From Nitrosomonas sp. (GTDB lineage Bacteria; Pseudomonadota; Gammaproteobacteria; Burkholderiales; Nitrosomonadaceae): a DNA stretch of 39,339 nt. The translations under genes were made by a program, and so were the position numbers. Where the stretch lies: assembly GCA_008015595.1 (NCBI GenBank), contig SSFW01000156.1:1-39339 (forward strand), read 5' to 3'. The notes beneath the pieces were generated by a model. It was not told the DNA's origin, searched no databases, and worked only from the letters and a program-made list of their open reading frames with translations. Positions 37,624 to 39,339 of the stretch are shown here, piece after piece (position 1 is the stretch's first letter; every line of letters starts with the position of its first letter).

Positions 37624-39075
37624 CTAAACCTCACTCAGCGGGATTCCCAAAGCCTTCGCGATACCTTCACCATATGCAAGATCAGCTTTTAGGCAATGGC
37701 TGATATGACGAATCTGAACTTCACGGGTTGCTCCACCAATCGATGCAGCTGTGTTGGCAAATAAAGCTTGTTGCTGTGCGGGAGACATCAAACGGAAAAG
37801 CGCACCCGGCTGCGAGTAGTAATCGGTATCTTCTCGATGATTCCAGTGGTCAGCAGCGCCCTCTAGTGATAGTGGTGGCTCGCGATAGCTCAATTGTTGC
37901 TGCCATTCACTCAAGCTGTTTGGCTCATAGCCCTTCGTTCCACCAAAATTACCATCAACCCGCATAAGACCATCACGGTGATAACTATGCACAGGACAAC
38001 GTGGGGCATTCACTGGAATCTGGTAATGATTTACACCTAGCCGGTAACGTTGTGCGTCCCCATAAGAAAATAGACGTGCTTGTAGCATTTTATCTGGCGA
38101 AAAGCCGATACCGGGTACAATACTCGCAGGATTAAAGGCTGATTGCTCAACCTCGGCGAAAAAATTCTCAGGATTCCGATTCAGCTCCATCACCCCCACT
38201 TCGATGAGTGGAAAATCTTTATGTGGCCATATTTTAGTCAAATCGAAAGGATTATAAGGAATTTTTGAAGCGTCCTTCTCCGGCATAATTTGTACCTTAA
38301 GCGTCCACCTTGGATAGTCAGTTCGTTCAATTGCTTCATAAAGGTCTCGTTGGTGTGATTCACGATCTTTACCGATAATTGCTTCGGCCTCTGCATCACT
38401 CAAATTCTTGATGCCCTGATGAGACTTGAAGTGAAATTTGACCCAGAAGCGTTCACTTTTAGCATTAATAAAACTAAATGTATGTGAACCAAAACCATGC
38501 ATCGTGCGATAACTTGCCGGAATACCACGGTCGGACATGACAATTGTAATCTGATGTAATGCTTCTGGAAGTAAAGTCCAGAAGTCCCAATTGTTTTGGG
38601 CACTACGCATATTAGTTCGTGGATCGCGTTTAACTGCGTGATTGAGATCGGGAAACTTGAGTGGATCTCGAAGAAAAAAGACCGGTGTGTTATTGCCAAC
38701 CATATCCCAGTTACCTTCTTCGGTATAGAATTTCACTGCAAAACCTCGAATATCACGCTCCGCATCTGCAGCGCCACGTTCACCCGCAACTGTAGTAAAG
38801 CGAGCAAACAATTCCGTTCTTTTGCCAATCTGCGAAAAAATTTTAGCGCGTGTATATTGGGTAATGTCATGCGTCACCGTAAAGGTACCATAAGCTCCGC
38901 TCCCTTTGGCATGCATACGCCGCTCGGGAATCACCTCACGATCAAAATGGGCAAGCTTCTCTAATAACCATACGTCTTGTAACAAAACCGGACCGCGAGG
39001 ACCAGCAGTCATGGTGTTTTGGTTATCTACAACTGGACAACCAAAAGCAGTAGTGAGTTTTTTGTTGTCGGTCAT
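37624..39075 (-). CDS. katA: Haem catalase (small-subunit, KatA type)
   Basis: Monofunctional catalase of 483 residues that breaks hydrogen peroxide into water and oxygen. The catalytic His55 lies in [18 protein letters not shown] and the Asn in [20 protein letters not shown]. The proximal haem Tyr is in [15 protein letters not shown]. The length fits small-subunit catalases. GAGGAG stands four bases before the ATG at 39075. An IS1595-type element ends about 80 bp upstream and may have replaced part of the native promoter. No oxyR gene is in view. Confidence 0.95.
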   Translation of the reverse strand: MTDNKKLTTAFGCPVVDNQNTMTAGPRGPVLLQDVWLLEKLAHFDREVIPERRMHAKGSGAYGTFTVTHDITQYTRAKIFSQIGKRTELFARFTTVAGERGAADAERDIRGFAVKFYTEEGNWDMVGNNTPVFFLRDPLKFPDLNHAVKRDPRTNMRSAQNNWDFWTLLPEALHQITIVMSDRGIPASYRTMHGFGSHTFSFINAKSERFWVKFHFKSHQGIKNLSDAEAEAIIGKDRESHQRDLYEAIERTDYPRWTLKVQIMPEKDASKIPYNPFDLTKIWPHKDFPLIEVGVMELNRNPENFFAEVEQSAFNPASIVPGIGFSPDKMLQARLFSYGDAQRYRLGVNHYQIPVNAPRCPVHSYHRDGLMRVDGNFGGTKGYEPNSLSEWQQQLSYREPPLSLEGAADHWNHREDTDYYSQPGALFRLMSPAQQQALFANTAASIGGATREVQIRHISHCLKADLAYGEGIAKALGIPLSEV

Positions 39076-39154
39076 AATGCTCCTCTATCGTATTAGTTAG
39101 TGTTGGTTTCGGTAACTGCCAGAGAGTATTGCTTTTACCATTCATAAAAACAAT

Positions 39155-39339
39155 GGCTCTAGACTAGCAGAGATTAATAATATCTGATGAGTTGCCATAG
39201 TTCGCTAGCAAGTTCATCAGGTTGTTTTTTCCATCGCCATTCAGATTCTTTTAAATGCAGCTCAAAGTTAACTGACACACCATTAAACTTTGCCAGCCGC
39301 CGCTTAGTAAAACTCCAAAATGATTCGATACCATTAATA
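39155..39339 (-). mobile_element. End of an IS1595-family element upstream of katA (cut by window edge)
   Basis: The transposase 3' end at 39174 is followed by GGCTCTAGACTAGCAGAG (39155-39172), a plausible terminal inverted repeat. The outer boundary is inferred from that sequence only; the partner repeat and target duplication are outside the window or unverified. Confidence 0.5.
39174..39338 (-). CDS. IS1595-family transposase, C-terminal fragment (partial at window end)
   Basis: The minus-strand frame is open from the window edge to a TAA at 39174 and gives 54 residues. INGIESFWSFTKRRLAKFNG followed by LHLKESEWRWKK is the C-terminal signature of IS1595-family transposases, which have INGIE.FWS.AK.RL near the last catalytic residue. 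The rest of the gene lies beyond the window. Confidence 0.75.
   Translation of the reverse strand: MNGIESFWSFTKRRLAKFNGVSVNFELHLKESEWRWKKQPDELASELWQLIRYY

Overview
This 39.3 kb window looks like chromosomal DNA from a betaproteobacterium. The gene families and order (dusB-fis-purH-purD, pyrG-eno-ftsB, sdhC-sdhD-sdhA, a Tad pilus locus) suggest a relative of Nitrosomonas. That assignment is inferred from gene content and the moderate A+T richness; no marker gene here proves it. No rRNA, tRNA, CRISPR array or prophage was seen. Both ends are cut inside insertion sequences: the 3' end of an IS30-type transposase gene on the left and of an IS1595-type transposase gene on the right.

Layout. (1) 1-7.5 kb is accessory. 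Two closely similar glycine-zipper lipoprotein genes (293-727 and 7024-7455) bracket a DCC-family thiol protein, a glutathione transferase, an SLC13/DASS anion transporter, an OFA-type MFS transporter and a 676-residue RTX calcium-binding repeat protein. A perfect CRP-type palindrome lies between the RTX gene and the second lipoprotein. (2) 7.5-9.2 kb holds a truncated PIN-domain toxin and two small genes, a LolA-fold protein and an SRPBCC protein. (3) 9.2-15.1 kb is a minus-strand housekeeping block: sdhC-sdhD-sdhA, two tandem hairpins, then pyrG-eno-ftsB. The enolase frame is broken by one base at a G5 run. No sdhB follows sdhA, and SdhA carries HPRG where HPTG is usual. (4) 15.6-18.3 kb holds a secreted alpha/beta hydrolase with a cysteine-rich segment, an SGNH-like protein and an HDOD protein. 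(5) 18.3-31.1 kb is an apparently complete minus-strand Tad/Flp pilus locus: two flp pilin genes, prepilin peptidase (tadV/cpaA), rcpC/cpaB, secretin (rcpA/cpaC), a small lipoprotein, three TadG/TadE-like pseudopilin genes, tadZ/cpaE, tadA, tadB, tadC, a TadD-like TPR lipoprotein and a TPR-LytR_C lipoprotein. (6) 31.4-39.1 kb holds yciB, then dusB-fis-purH-purD, a ubiH-like hydroxylase and a catalase. The IS1595-type element ends about 80 bp upstream of the catalase.

How the genes work together. The Tad block encodes one envelope-spanning machine: pilins and pseudopilins are trimmed by TadV, TadA/B/C/Z drive assembly at the inner membrane, RcpA/RcpC form the outer-membrane exit, and TPR lipoproteins probably help the secretin. 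The two pilin genes share a duplicated upstream module, an identical 41-bp block made of two ATC-GTAC-N4-GTAC units set just upstream of a conserved promoter-like sequence. It is the most interesting unexplained non-coding signal in the window.
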